From the NCBI GenBank assembly GCA_024654485.1, contig JANLHO010000015.1, positions 1 through 7,340 on the forward strand: 7,340 nucleotides of DNA. The letters run 5' to 3'. Made by a program: the position numbers and the translations under genes. The stretch is from Patescibacteria group bacterium. GTDB lineage: Bacteria; Patescibacteriota; Minisyncoccia; Phycocordibacterales; UBA2100. The stretch's first letter is position 1. Each line of letters opens with the position of its first letter. Shown piece after piece: positions 1 to 5,196 of this stretch. The notes beneath the pieces are model-generated. The model made no database searches. It saw only the letters and a program-made list of their open reading frames with translations, and was not told the origin of the DNA.

Positions 1-292
1 CGACCACCTACGCACTCTTTACGCCCAGTAATTCCGGGTAACGCTCGGGGCCTCTGTATTACCGCTCCTGCTGGCACAGAGTTAGGAGCCCCTTATTCAT
101 GGAGTAACGTCAATGACTTCCTCCTCCATAAAAGATGTTTACGTGCCGAAGCACTTCATCCACCACGCGGTATCGCTCGATCAGGCTTGCGCCCATTGTC
201 GAATATTCTCGGCTGCAGCCCCCCGTAGGAGTATGAACCGTGTCTCAGTTTCATCGGTGGGGGTCACCCTCTCAGGTCCCCTATGCGTCGTA

Positions 293-328
<36 letters not shown>

Positions 329-367
329 CAGGGCAGGCCACTCCCGAAGCGCCGGAGCTTTACTAAA

Positions 368-492
368 CGCATCGCGCTACACGCGATGCGCAGAGACCAG
401 AGACCGGTTACCAGAGACCAGAAATGCGGATGCATCTACTGTTCGCTGCTTACTGTTCTCTGTTCCCGCGTCATCACATGCAATGTGATGCG
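368..492 (-). repeat. 125-nt hairpin insertion in 16S helix h10 (copy A)
   Basis: This segment has a near-identical partner exactly 215 nt to the right, with the same length and only four mismatches (406/621, 416/631, 481/696, 483/698). In the rRNA sense it begins CGCATCACA and ends CGCGATGCG. Its ends pair with each other (CGCATC/GATGCG) and extend the host stem as CTAAACGCATC/GATGCGTTTAG. Within it are two end hairpins and a long imperfect hairpin made of CAGAGAACAG and CTGGTCTCTG words. It sits where normal bacteria have the short h10 loop. Confidence 0.9.
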
Positions 493-582
493 TTTAGACC
501 ATCTGGAATTACCTCGTCTTTCGACGAGCTATGCCAGACTTCGGGGTACGTTCCTACCTGTTACTACCTCGTCTGCCACTGG

Positions 583-707
583 CGCATCGCGCTACACGCG
601 ATGCGCAGAGACCAGAGACCAGTTACCAGATACCAGAAATGCGGATGCATCTACTGTTCGCTGCTTACTGTTCTCTGTTCCCGCGTCATCACATGTACTG
701 TGATGCG
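583..707 (-). repeat. 125-nt hairpin insertion in 16S helix h6 (copy B)
   Basis: This is the second copy of the element at 368-492 (121 of 125 bases identical). Here the element ends extend the h6 stem as GGCGCATC/GATGCGCC. The host flanks of the two copies differ, so this is the same unit placed at two separate helix tips and not a tandem duplication of rRNA. Confidence 0.9.
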
Positions 708-780
708 CCCGTTCGACTTGCATGCCTTATCCATACCGCCAGCGTTCACCCTGAGCTAGGATCAAACTCTAAGTTAAGAG

Positions 781-820
781 CCCCGACGCTTGGGTCGGGG
801 TCCCGACTGTAAAAGTCGGG
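781..820 (-). repeat. Double-hairpin repeat, copy 1
   Basis: Two adjacent hairpins: CCCCGAC/GTCGGGG, then CCCGACT/AGTCGGG. The unit recurs at 954-992 with few differences, some of them compensated within the stems. It ends 4-5 nt from the predicted 16S 5' end, so it may be a processing signal. Confidence 0.75.
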
Positions 821-953
821 ATTGATTTTACTCTATTTCAGAATGGACAGAACAAAAGAATGTATACGACCTTTCATGCCGAGTGTTTGAGGCATAGAAA
901 GTCGGAATCCTGAGAGAAGCGAGCTTCTCTAAGGATGTATCCTCTTGTTCTAA

Positions 954-992
954 CCCCGACGCTTCGGTCGGGGCCCCGACTTTACGTCGGGG
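954..992 (-). repeat. Double-hairpin repeat, copy 2
   Basis: Same two-hairpin architecture as 781-820: CCCCGACGC with GGTCGGGG, then CCCCGAC with GTCGGGG. The two copies bracket a 133-nt stretch that itself folds into two hairpins. Confidence 0.75.
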
Positions 993-1094
993 TTACTGTT
1001 TACTTACTCGTTTACTTGCTTGCTTACTTACCAATTGTTTTGGTTATGCTTGCCCGTTCACACGCACCGCGCGTGTCGGGCAGACTTGTTTCCA

Positions 1095-1116
1095 TATTCA
1101 ATTTTCAATGTTCTTC
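1095..1116 (-). promoter_or_regulatory. Possible boxA-like antitermination site
   Basis: The minus strand reads GAACATTGAAAATTGAATA. It resembles the TTGAAAACTGAA-type sequence found near boxA in Gram-positive rRNA leaders. Assignment rests only on resemblance and on position between the rRNA promoter and 16S. Confidence 0.3.
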
Positions 1117-1248
1117 CGAAGACTTTCATATCAGTCCGCCAGTTGGCGTATTCGGCACACCGCTCCCCGCCTGCGTGGCGGTTCGTTGTCGTTATGTAGA
1201 AGATCAAAGTGATCTCCAGACAATTCCATCAGGAGCGATGGTCGGAAC

Positions 1249-1276
1249 AGTATAGCCACAGGAGAAAGCAAGTCAA
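1249..1276 (-). promoter_or_regulatory. Predicted rRNA promoter
   Basis: On the minus strand TTGACT (1276-1271), a 16-nt spacer and TATACT (1254-1249) make a strong sigma-70-type promoter directed at the 16S gene. Predicted transcription start is about 1242. No other equally good promoter was seen between here and the 16S 5' end. Confidence 0.7.
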
Positions 1277-1295
1277 GCAAATCAAGCCATATGGC

Positions 1296-1339
1296 GGAAA
1301 ATGAAGAGCCGCCGGCGTTACGCAACGCACCGGCGGCTC
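1296..1339 (-). terminator. Intrinsic terminator after the small Val-unit gene
   Basis: A perfect 10-bp stem (GAGCCGCCGG with CCGGCGGCTC, 1306-1339) has a partly paired loop and is followed on the minus strand by TTCATTTTCC. It separates the upstream small gene from the rRNA promoter. Confidence 0.75.
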
Positions 1340-1368
1340 CAGCCTTGAAACCCGCTATGCGGCACGCA

Positions 1369-1641
1369 TCACGGGAGACATAGAAAACGGAAGCCCTGGG
1401 GACCCGGCTCCTGAGCGAACGACTGCATACGCACCCTGATTCGTCGCCGGCGTCGCTTTGAGCAAGGGCCCACCAAACGCCATCTCCCGCCGCACCAAGG
1501 CTCGAATTGTACGAGCTCTTCCGCATCATTGATTGCGACACGACGTTTGCCCAAGCCGGGATGGATAGGCGGTAGCTCAACCAATTCCCAGAGCGTCTGG
1601 TCTGAAACTTCTCTCTCGAGACTTCTCTGTATACTGACCAT
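1369..1641 (-). CDS. Small unknown protein downstream of a valine attenuator
   Basis: This encodes 90 aa from the ATG at 1641. A TTG at 1683 would add 14 residues but would overlap the attenuator's downstream edge, so I prefer the ATG. I do not recognise a family. The protein starts MVSIQRSLEREVSDQTLWEL, has a central stretch ELVQFEPWCGGRWRLVG with three Trp residues across the protein, then a basic run CSKRRRRRIRVR (about residues 60-71) that could bind nucleic acid. There is no signal peptide or membrane segment. It follows the valine-rich leader peptide and terminator at 1685-1807 by about 45 nt, so its transcription is expected to rise when Val-tRNA is scarce. A longer frame from 1649 to 1131 on the same strand has poor composition and is less likely. 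Confidence is moderate because no homologue could be checked. Confidence 0.55.
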   Translation of the reverse strand: MVSIQRSLEREVSDQTLWELVELPPIHPGLGKRRVAINDAEELVQFEPWCGGRWRLVGPCSKRRRRRIRVRMQSFAQEPGPQGFRFLCLP

Positions 1642-1684
1642 GGCCTCAAAACCCTTTCTTCTGCTGACGGAAAGAACGCGCAAA

Positions 1685-1709
1685 CAAAAAACCCCTCAAC
1701 GGGGCTTTC
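1685..1709 (-). terminator. Attenuator terminator of the valine leader
   Basis: On the minus strand AAGCCCC, loop GTTGA, GGGGTTTTTT. The competing antiterminator is the upstream segment CGGGGCTTT (1749-1741), which pairs perfectly over 9 bp with AAAGCCCCG (1708-1700), the 5' arm of the terminator. The leader peptide stop at 1730 lies between the two strands. Confidence 0.8.
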
Positions 1710-1729
1710 TTCGCTTGCAATTTTTCAGT

Positions 1730-1807
1730 TTACGCGCGCAAAAGCCCCGCCTCCTTCCCGAGGACGACGACCATAACGACCGTAAACTGTGAAGCACTGT
1801 GCTTCAT
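1730..1807 (-). CDS. Valine-rich leader peptide (attenuator)
   Basis: A 25-aa peptide containing TVVMVVVLGKEAGLL. Codons 10-16 are Val-Val-Met-Val-Val-Val-Leu. The run ends 13 nt before the antiterminator strand at 1749-1741, and the stop codon falls after it. This is the arrangement of ribosome-mediated attenuators: stalling on Val codons would leave the antiterminator free. CCTC/GAGG pairing just after the Val codons can supply the competing upstream hairpin. The start is 6 nt downstream of a -10 hexamer, so the mRNA should begin at or next to the ATG (leaderless); no Shine-Dalgarno is visible. Known parallels are the ilvB and ilvGMEDA leader peptides. The downstream gene here is not an ilv gene, and a leucine codon in the run means mixed Val/Leu sensing is possible. 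Confidence 0.75.
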   Translation of the reverse strand: MKHSASQFTVVMVVVLGKEAGLLRA

Positions 1808-1813
1808 ATTCTT

Positions 1814-1841
1814 AATGTAACATCGGCCGGAAATCCGTCAA
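1814..1841 (-). promoter_or_regulatory. Promoter of the valine leader
   Basis: TTGACG (1841-1836), a 16-nt spacer and TACATT (1819-1814), then 6 nt to the ATG. The -35 lies just inside the leuA terminator tail, so the new unit starts immediately after leuA ends. Confidence 0.65.
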
Positions 1842-1845
1842 GCAC

Positions 1846-1886
1846 ATAAAAAGCGCACCCCGGACCGGCTTTTTGCCGGCCCGGGG
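1846..1886 (-). terminator. leuA terminator
   Basis: The hairpin at 1858-1886 is built from CCGG and GCCGGC arms around an A5 loop, with one mismatch. It is followed on the minus strand by a TTTTT stretch. It begins 17 nt after the leuA stop codon. Confidence 0.85.
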
Positions 1887-1902
1887 GCAAATGTTGTCAG
1901 AG

Positions 1903-3456
1903 TCAGGATGAGCCTCCGCGTCCCTGTCGAGCAATCATGCGATTGAGCGCGATCAGATAGGCCTTGGCTGAAGCGACCAGCGTGTCGGGATGCGCTGCGC
2001 GTCCGGAGAATTCTCTATCGTTCTCCTTAGCCTTAAGGTGCACCGACACATCGGCCTGCGCATCGGTGCCCTCGGTCACCGAGTGCACCTGATAGTCACT
2101 GAAATCGGTCTCGTGCGGTACCAGCGACTTAATAGCGTTGAATACCGCATCCACCGGCCCGTTGCCGCTCGCCTGCGTAGTCTTGTGCTCACCATCAATG
2201 TCAAGCGTCAGGGTCGCGACTTGCGGCCCCATGGTTCCGGCGATGACAAGGAGCGAGAGCACCTTGATGCGGTCGTCGGCAGCGGCCAGCTCCTCATCCA
2301 CCAGTGCCTCAATGTCCTCGTCATAAACCTGCTTCTTCTTGTCGGCGAGGTCTTTGAAGCGCACGAACGCATCCTCAAGCTGGTTGTCGGCCAGCTCGAA
2401 GCCCAGCTGTTTCAACTTGTCCCTGAAGGCGCTGCGACCGGAATGCTTGCCCATGACCAGCGAGGTCTTTGAGGCGCCGACCGATTCCGGCGTCATGATC
2501 TCGTAGGTCTGGACGTGTTTCAGCATGCCGTCCTGATGGATGCCGCTCTCGTGGGCGAAAGCATTCCGCCCGACGATTGCCTTGTTGTACTGCACCGGAA
2601 AGGAGGTGACCGCTGAAACGAGCTTGGAAGCCCGCGTCAGCATGGTCGTCTTGATGCCGGTATTGAACGGGAAGATGTCGCCACGGGTCTTGATGGCCAT
2701 GACGACCTCTTCCAACGCCGCGTTGCCGGCGCGCTCGCCTATACCGTTTACGGTGCACTCAATCTGCCGAGCCCCCGCCTTCACCGCGAAGAGCGAATTG
2801 GCAACGGCCATGCCGAGGTCGTCGTGACAGTGCGCCGACAGTACCACTTTGTCGATGTTCGGAACGGTGTTGATCAAGAAATGGAACAGCGACCGGTACT
2901 CATCCGGCTCGGTATAACCGACCGTATCCGGAATGTTGACGGTCGTCGCGCCCGCCTTGATCGCCGCCTCCACACACCGACACAGGAAGTCGCGTTCCGA
3001 GCGGATCGCGTCTTCCGCCGACCACTCGACATCGGCGACGAGATTACGCGCCTGCGTCACCGACTCGATGACCCTCTCGTAGACCTCTTCCGGCTCCATC
3101 CTGAGCTTCCACTTCATGTGCAGCGGAGATGTTGCGATGAATGTATGGATGCGTGGTCTGCGAGCCTTCTTCAGCGCCTCGGCGCATTGGTCGATGTCTT
3201 GCCGTGTCGCTCGGGCAAGGCCGCACACGACGGCACTTTCCGCTCGCGCCGCAATTTCGCGAACAGCATCGGAATCGGCATCACCGTTGGCGGGAAATCC
3301 CGCTTCTATGATGTCTACGCCCATCGCGTCCAGTACTTCAGCGACTTCGATCTTTTGCTCGTGGGTCATGGTAGCCCCCGGGCATTGCTCTCCGTCGCGC
3401 AGGGTGGTGTCGAAGATAAAGACACGTTCCTTCTTCGGTTGCTTCTTACTGGTCAT
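1903..3456 (-). CDS. leuA: 2-isopropylmalate synthase
   Basis: This enzyme condenses acetyl-CoA with 2-oxoisovalerate to give 2-isopropylmalate, the first committed step of leucine synthesis in the cytoplasm. The 517-aa length is normal for the family. The N-terminal HMGL-like TIM barrel has DTTLRDGEQ (residues 16-24), HCHDD with the metal-binding histidines (209-213), NGIGERAGN (237-245) and SGIHQDG (304-310). The C-terminal part from about residue 390 to 510 is the LeuA regulatory domain (contains VIAGTMGPQ and SGNGPVDAVFNAI), expected to bind leucine for feedback inhibition. The start is fixed by GAGGAGG 7 nt upstream. No other leu or ilv gene is adjacent. It is preceded by a complete leucine attenuator (3557-3730), so control acts on both enzyme and transcription. 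Family assignment is certain; distinction from homocitrate or citramalate synthase rests on overall similarity and the leucine leader. Confidence 0.96.
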   Translation of the reverse strand: MTSKKQPKKERVFIFDTTLRDGEQCPGATMTHEQKIEVAEVLDAMGVDIIEAGFPANGDADSDAVREIAARAESAVVCGLARATRQDIDQCAEALKKARRPRIHTFIATSPLHMKWKLRMEPEEVYERVIESVTQARNLVADVEWSAEDAIRSERDFLCRCVEAAIKAGATTVNIPDTVGYTEPDEYRSLFHFLINTVPNIDKVVLSAHCHDDLGMAVANSLFAVKAGARQIECTVNGIGERAGNAALEEVVMAIKTRGDIFPFNTGIKTTMLTRASKLVSAVTSFPVQYNKAIVGRNAFAHESGIHQDGMLKHVQTYEIMTPESVGASKTSLVMGKHSGRSAFRDKLKQLGFELADNQLEDAFVRFKDLADKKKQVYDEDIEALVDEELAAADDRIKVLSLLVIAGTMGPQVATLTLDIDGEHKTTQASGNGPVDAVFNAIKSLVPHETDFSDYQVHSVTEGTDAQADVSVHLKAKENDREFSGRAAHPDTLVASAKAYLIALNRMIARQGRGGSS

Positions 3457-3463
3457 GGCTGTG

Positions 3464-3470
3464 CCTCCTC
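3464..3470 (-). promoter_or_regulatory. Strong leuA ribosome binding site
   Basis: GAGGAGG on the minus strand, 7 nt from the leuA ATG. It contrasts with the apparent absence of any Shine-Dalgarno in front of the leader peptide of the same transcript. Confidence 0.85.
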
Positions 3471-3556
3471 TAGGGTCTAGCCGGTTGATTGGGATGCCCC
3501 GATATATTGAGGCGTGACTCTGAACTCTCTAACAATTTTTCAATGAACAGAAAGAG

Positions 3557-3591
3557 CAAATATGAAGAAGGCCTCCCGAGTGGAGGCCTTC
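3557..3591 (-). terminator. leuA attenuator terminator
   Basis: The stem GAAGGCCTCC/GGAGGCCTTC (3567-3591) has a 5-nt loop and is followed on the minus strand by TTCATATTT, an interrupted U tract. The 5' arm includes CCTCCACTC (3586-3578), which pairs perfectly over 9 bp with GAGTGGAGG (3640-3632) inside the leader reading frame to form the antiterminator. Confidence 0.8.
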
Positions 3592-3615
3592 CTGGTGTCT
3601 ACATTTTTGGTTTAT

Positions 3616-3696
3616 CTAGACACAAGCAAAACCTCCACTCTCGTGGGTAAGGAGGAGGCCTAGGAGGCTAGCCGTTTTAAAGTGCTTGTGCGACAT
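3616..3696 (-). CDS. leuL: Leucine leader peptide of leuA (leuL-like)
   Basis: A 26-aa peptide starting MSHKHFKTA, with residues 11-16 Leu-Leu-Gly-Leu-Leu-Leu, then THESGGF. Five leucine codons (CTC, CTA, CTC, CTC, CTT) end 8 nt before the antiterminator strand GAGTGGAGG. The TAG stop lies in the gap before the terminator. The CCTCC words within the Leu codons can pair with GGAGG of the antiterminator, supplying the anti-antiterminator. The downstream gene is leuA, so sensor and target match, as in the enterobacterial leu operon whose LeuL also begins MSH. The ATG is 6 nt after the -10 box, so translation is predicted to start at the mRNA 5' end. The symbol is by functional analogy, not homology. 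Confidence 0.88.
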   Translation of the reverse strand: MSHKHFKTASLLGLLLTHESGGFACV

Positions 3697-3702
3697 ATCC
3701 CG

Positions 3703-3730
3703 ATGATACCTGCGGGCTGCGGGCTGTCAA
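3703..3730 (-). promoter_or_regulatory. leuL-leuA promoter
   Basis: Perfect TTGACA (3730-3725), a 16-nt spacer and TATCAT (3708-3703) on the minus strand, then CGGGAT and the leader ATG. The -35 directly abuts the palindrome at 3731-3795. Confidence 0.85.
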
Positions 3731-3795
3731 CCCCGTTAGAAATAGCCCGTCCGAACCCTTTGGGCGCGCAAGCGCGGGCGCGATTTCTAACGGGG
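3731..3795. repeat. Palindromic element between divergent promoters
   Basis: Perfect 13-nt inverted arms, CCCCGTTAGAAAT (3731-3743) and ATTTCTAACGGGG (3783-3795), with a GC-rich centre that has further pairing (GCCCG/CGGGC and CGCGC/GCGCG words). It fills the space between the leftward leucine promoter and the rightward isoleucine promoter. It could be a shared operator, a MITE-like repeat, or both. A shortened look-alike ends the window at 7309-7340. Confidence 0.75.
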
Positions 3796-3811
3796 TCAAA
3801 TGCCCGGCGTA

Positions 3812-3839
3812 TTGACAATTCTCCGGCCGGAAGTATCCT
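3812..3839 (+). promoter_or_regulatory. Promoter of the isoleucine leader
   Basis: Perfect TTGACA (3812-3817), a 16-nt spacer and TATCCT (3834-3839), then 6 nt to the ATG at 3846. Divergent from the leuA promoter across the palindrome. Confidence 0.75.
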
Positions 3840-3845
3840 CACCGT

Positions 3846-3911
3846 ATGAGCAATACACGCTCTCTGGGCATTATTATCGGCACCTCTATCCTCCGAGGGG
3901 CTGCTGCCTAG
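3846..3911 (+). CDS. Isoleucine-rich leader peptide (attenuator)
   Basis: A 21-aa peptide with the core SLGIIIGTSILRGAAA. Codons 9-11 are ATT ATT ATC, a further ATC lies at 3888-3890, and a Leu CTC follows it. The last Ile codon ends 4 nt before the antiterminator strand GAGGGGCTG (3895-3903), which pairs over 9 bp (one G-U) with 3935-3943, the 5' arm of the terminator at 3932-3959. The TAG stop lies between. Starvation for Ile-tRNA should stall ribosomes and let transcription continue into the gene at 4117. No Shine-Dalgarno is visible, and the ATG is 6 nt after the -10, so a leaderless start is predicted. The Ile run is short compared with the Phe leader in this window, which lowers certainty about which amino acid is sensed. 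Confidence 0.75.
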   Translation: MSNTRSLGIIIGTSILRGAAA

Positions 3912-3931
3912 TGTTTGAACATAAAACAAAC

Positions 3932-3965
3932 AACCGGCCCCTCAAGAGAGGGGTCGGTTTCGTTC
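3932..3965 (+). terminator. Attenuator terminator of the isoleucine leader
   Basis: 12-bp stem AACCGGCCCCTC/GAGGGGTCGGTT with an AAGA tetraloop and one G-U pair, followed by a poor U tract (TCGTTC). The upstream strand GAGGGGCTG competes for its 5' arm. Confidence 0.8.
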
Positions 3966-4009
3966 TGGGGGTTGCCTCTGTCCGGCGGACGGGAGCAAGC
4001 CCCAGGCCG

Positions 4010-4120
4010 ATGGTCGGCTTGGGCAGGTTCCGTGAGGGAGTCCTCACGACGATGGGCTTGCAAAGGCTCTTTGACGCAACCTGCGATCTGCGGCTAACCA
4101 AGAGGGAGAGGTCAACATGA
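4010..4120 (+). CDS. Possible 36-aa upstream ORF overlapping the next start
   Basis: The frame begins MVGLGRFREGVLTTM and ends RLTKRERST. Its TGA overlaps the ATG of the following gene in an ATGA arrangement, a pattern typical of translational coupling. The only ribosome binding site is a weak CAGG 3 nt from the ATG. A GTGAGG/CCTCAC hairpin lies inside it. It may be a coupling ORF or chance. The rest of the 3966-4116 leader holds nothing else I can name. Confidence 0.3.
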   Translation: MVGLGRFREGVLTTMGLQRLFDATCDLRLTKRERST

Positions 4121-4431
4121 AATTCGCGAACGGAAGAGATGGCGATCAGGGGGCACTGGAGCTTGGCATAAAATTTTTCTTGCCAAGTGATCGAGGAAGC
4201 CTCGTCGAACACCTGCTGAACTCCATTCCGGAAGAAGAACGGGCCGAGCTCACAAGGTGGATGAGACTGGAGGGCAACGGAGATGTGGAGAAATACTATC
4301 TCATACTGCTTGCCCTCGCCGAGGCTGCTTCTAAGCGAGGAAAATTGTCCCGCGACTCCATGCTTGACGTCGCGGGCGAAATCCGGCGGCGTAAAACCGC
4401 ACGCGGCATCTTGCTCCCGCAGCAGGACTGA
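4117..4431 (+). CDS. Small unknown protein downstream of an isoleucine attenuator
   Basis: This encodes 104 aa, soluble, with no signal peptide or membrane segment and no recognised family. It begins MKFANGRDGDQGALELGIKF. The middle is likely helical (SIPEEERAELTRWMRLEG, then VEKYYLILLALAEAASKRGK), and the tail is basic (GEIRRRKTARG). The start is supported by GGGAGAGG 5 nt before the ATG. It lies about 150 nt beyond the attenuator at 3846-3965 and ends at a strong terminator (4468-4507), so it is probably the only full-length product of that unit. Control by branched-chain amino acid supply is inferred from the leader. The arrangement parallels the Val and Phe units, where the regulated gene is likewise a protein of about 90-113 aa. 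Base use fits normal coding sequence. Confidence 0.75.
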   Translation: MKFANGRDGDQGALELGIKFFLPSDRGSLVEHLLNSIPEEERAELTRWMRLEGNGDVEKYYLILLALAEAASKRGKLSRDSMLDVAGEIRRRKTARGILLPQQD

Positions 4432-4467
4432 ATTTCGTGCCCCCGGACCGAAAGGAGGTAGAGGGGC

Positions 4468-4507
4468 GGGGCCGCGGCGATGTCGCCAGCGGCCCCTTCA
4501 CTTTTCT
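4468..4507 (+). terminator. Terminator of the isoleucine unit
   Basis: GGGGCCGC/GCGGCCCC outer stem and GGCGA/TCGCC inner stem, then TTCACTTTTC. It ends just before the T-box promoter. Confidence 0.85.
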
Positions 4508-4511
4508 CGGG

Positions 4512-4540
4512 TTGACAAATCGCCGATGCACGGGTAAATT
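4512..4540 (+). promoter_or_regulatory. Promoter of the T-box transcript
   Basis: Perfect TTGACA (4512-4517), a 17-nt spacer and TAAATT (4535-4540). The predicted transcription start is about 4547. Confidence 0.7.
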
Positions 4541-4546
4541 GGAAGT

Positions 4547-4875
4547 AGTCAAATCCATTGAGTCGGTTCCGCGTGAGGTCGTAGGCCTTTTACGCGGGTT
4601 GGGACCGATGAGGAGATTTCTGCATGAGTGGAAATCCGGAATCCCCCGTAACCATGGGATAACCAGTGTCGGGAGCAGTGATTAGCGACTAGGGTTTAGC
4701 GTTTAGAAAAACCCGAATCCAATCAGATCCAAGAGCTGGTGAAAGCGAATTTTGCAGTTGCTGTGACCTGTTCACTGTAGACTGTAAACTTCTAAAATTA
4801 AGGTGGCACCGCGTATTTCGTAGAAATCCGCCCTTATAGCACGAATTTTATTCGTGTTATAAGGGCGGGTTTTTT
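4547..4875 (+). promoter_or_regulatory. T-box leader (tRNA-sensing riboswitch)
   Basis: The hallmark is AAGG-UGGCACC-GCG at 4800-4813. It forms the standard antiterminator: helix A1 AAGG/CCTT (4832-4835), the 7-nt UGGCACC bulge, and helix A2 with GCG, AUUUC, loop GUA, GAAAU and CGC. A GGTGAAAGC element (4738-4746), typical of stem III, lies upstream. The Stem I candidate is built from AAATC/GATTT, TCGGTTCC/GGGACCGA and GCGT/ACGC. The variable bulge base is C, so the matching tRNA should have G at the discriminator position. That favours Trp, Glu, Gln, Asp, Asn or Ser. Candidate specifiers compatible with this are TGG (4629-4631) and GAG (4613-4615); I could not decide. The linkers contain TTTAG/GTTTAG and CTGT words typical of dispersed repeats in this window. 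T-boxes usually control synthetases or amino acid genes; the genes after this one are unknown. Confidence 0.9.
4828..4875 (+). terminator. T-box terminator
   Basis: 18-bp stem (4828-4845 with 4851-4868, one G-U) and a TTTTTT tract at 4870-4875. Its 5' arm overlaps the CCGCCCTT half of the T-box antiterminator, so the two folds are mutually exclusive. Confidence 0.95.
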
Positions 4876-4947
4876 GTTTGGCGTAAAACCTAACAGAAAG
4901 GCCACCCCGCAGGTTCTTTCTGTTCCTTACGAGGAGATCGCAAGACG

Positions 4948-5184
4948 ATGATGATCAACGAAAAATCCCGAGGTGCCAGCTCTGGTGCTGGCTGGTTCGC
5001 AGACGGCACTGGCGCTCCCATCGCCGATGAGTCCCTCATCGCCCGAGCACGTGAGGTGCTGGGGCCCGGCGAACCGCTCAGCAAGCTGTTCACGAACCCC
5101 TCCGAACAAGCGAGGGCTTTCCTGGAAAGCTTGTCTGGCCGGGCACGTGCCGCGCTGGAGAACACGGCCCAATCAATGCGCTAA
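4948..5184 (+). CDS. Small unknown protein controlled by the T-box (first gene)
   Basis: This encodes 78 aa, with no recognised family. The N-terminus, MMINEKSRGASSGAGWFADG, is Gly/Ser-rich and probably flexible. Residues about 27-76 (DESLIARAREVLGPGEP, NPSEQARAFLESLSGRARAALEN) look like three short amphipathic helices. There is no membrane segment, no Cys and no His. GAGGAG lies 11 nt before the first ATG; the second ATG (4951) is an equal choice. It begins 72 nt after the T-box terminator and is followed by a second small gene 12 nt later, so the two form an operon induced when the cognate tRNA is uncharged. A single Trp residue would be compatible with a Trp-responsive unit but proves nothing. 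Confidence 0.75.
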   Translation: MMINEKSRGASSGAGWFADGTGAPIADESLIARAREVLGPGEPLSKLFTNPSEQARAFLESLSGRARAALENTAQSMR

Positions 5185-5196
5185 GGGAGGTCTCAC

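Larger units (their letters stand above)
777..1242 (-). other. Structured 16S rRNA leader (no gene)
   Basis: About 465 nt between the predicted rRNA start and mature 16S contain no convincing gene. In order along the transcript it holds a hairpin at 1051-1082 (TGCCCG/CGGGCA outer stem, CACGC/GCGTG inner stem) and a low-complexity TTACT/TTGCT-type stretch at about 994-1031. These are followed by a double hairpin at 954-992, a 5+7 bp hairpin at 907-936, a bulged hairpin at 867-904 (CGAC, TTTC and ATGCC arms), and a second double hairpin at 781-820 just before 16S. It probably serves rRNA maturation and antitermination; this is inferred from position. Confidence 0.65.

Noticed and set aside
781..992. 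Repeats as a possible CRISPR array
   Set aside because: There are only two copies, each internally palindromic, with a structured and unique spacer and no cas genes nearby.
1131..1649. 172-aa minus-strand frame overlapping the small Val-unit gene
   Set aside because: It runs through the 10-bp terminator and the rRNA promoter and has a Ser/Arg/Cys-rich shadow-like composition; the 1369-1641 frame fits better.
3660..3929. 89-aa minus-strand frame over the leu leader
   Set aside because: It crosses both divergent promoters and the palindrome, and its frame differs from the well-supported Leu leader peptide.
4451..4459. Perfect Shine-Dalgarno-like AAAGGAGGT after the Ile-unit gene
   Set aside because: No start codon lies at a suitable distance, and the following DNA folds into a terminator.
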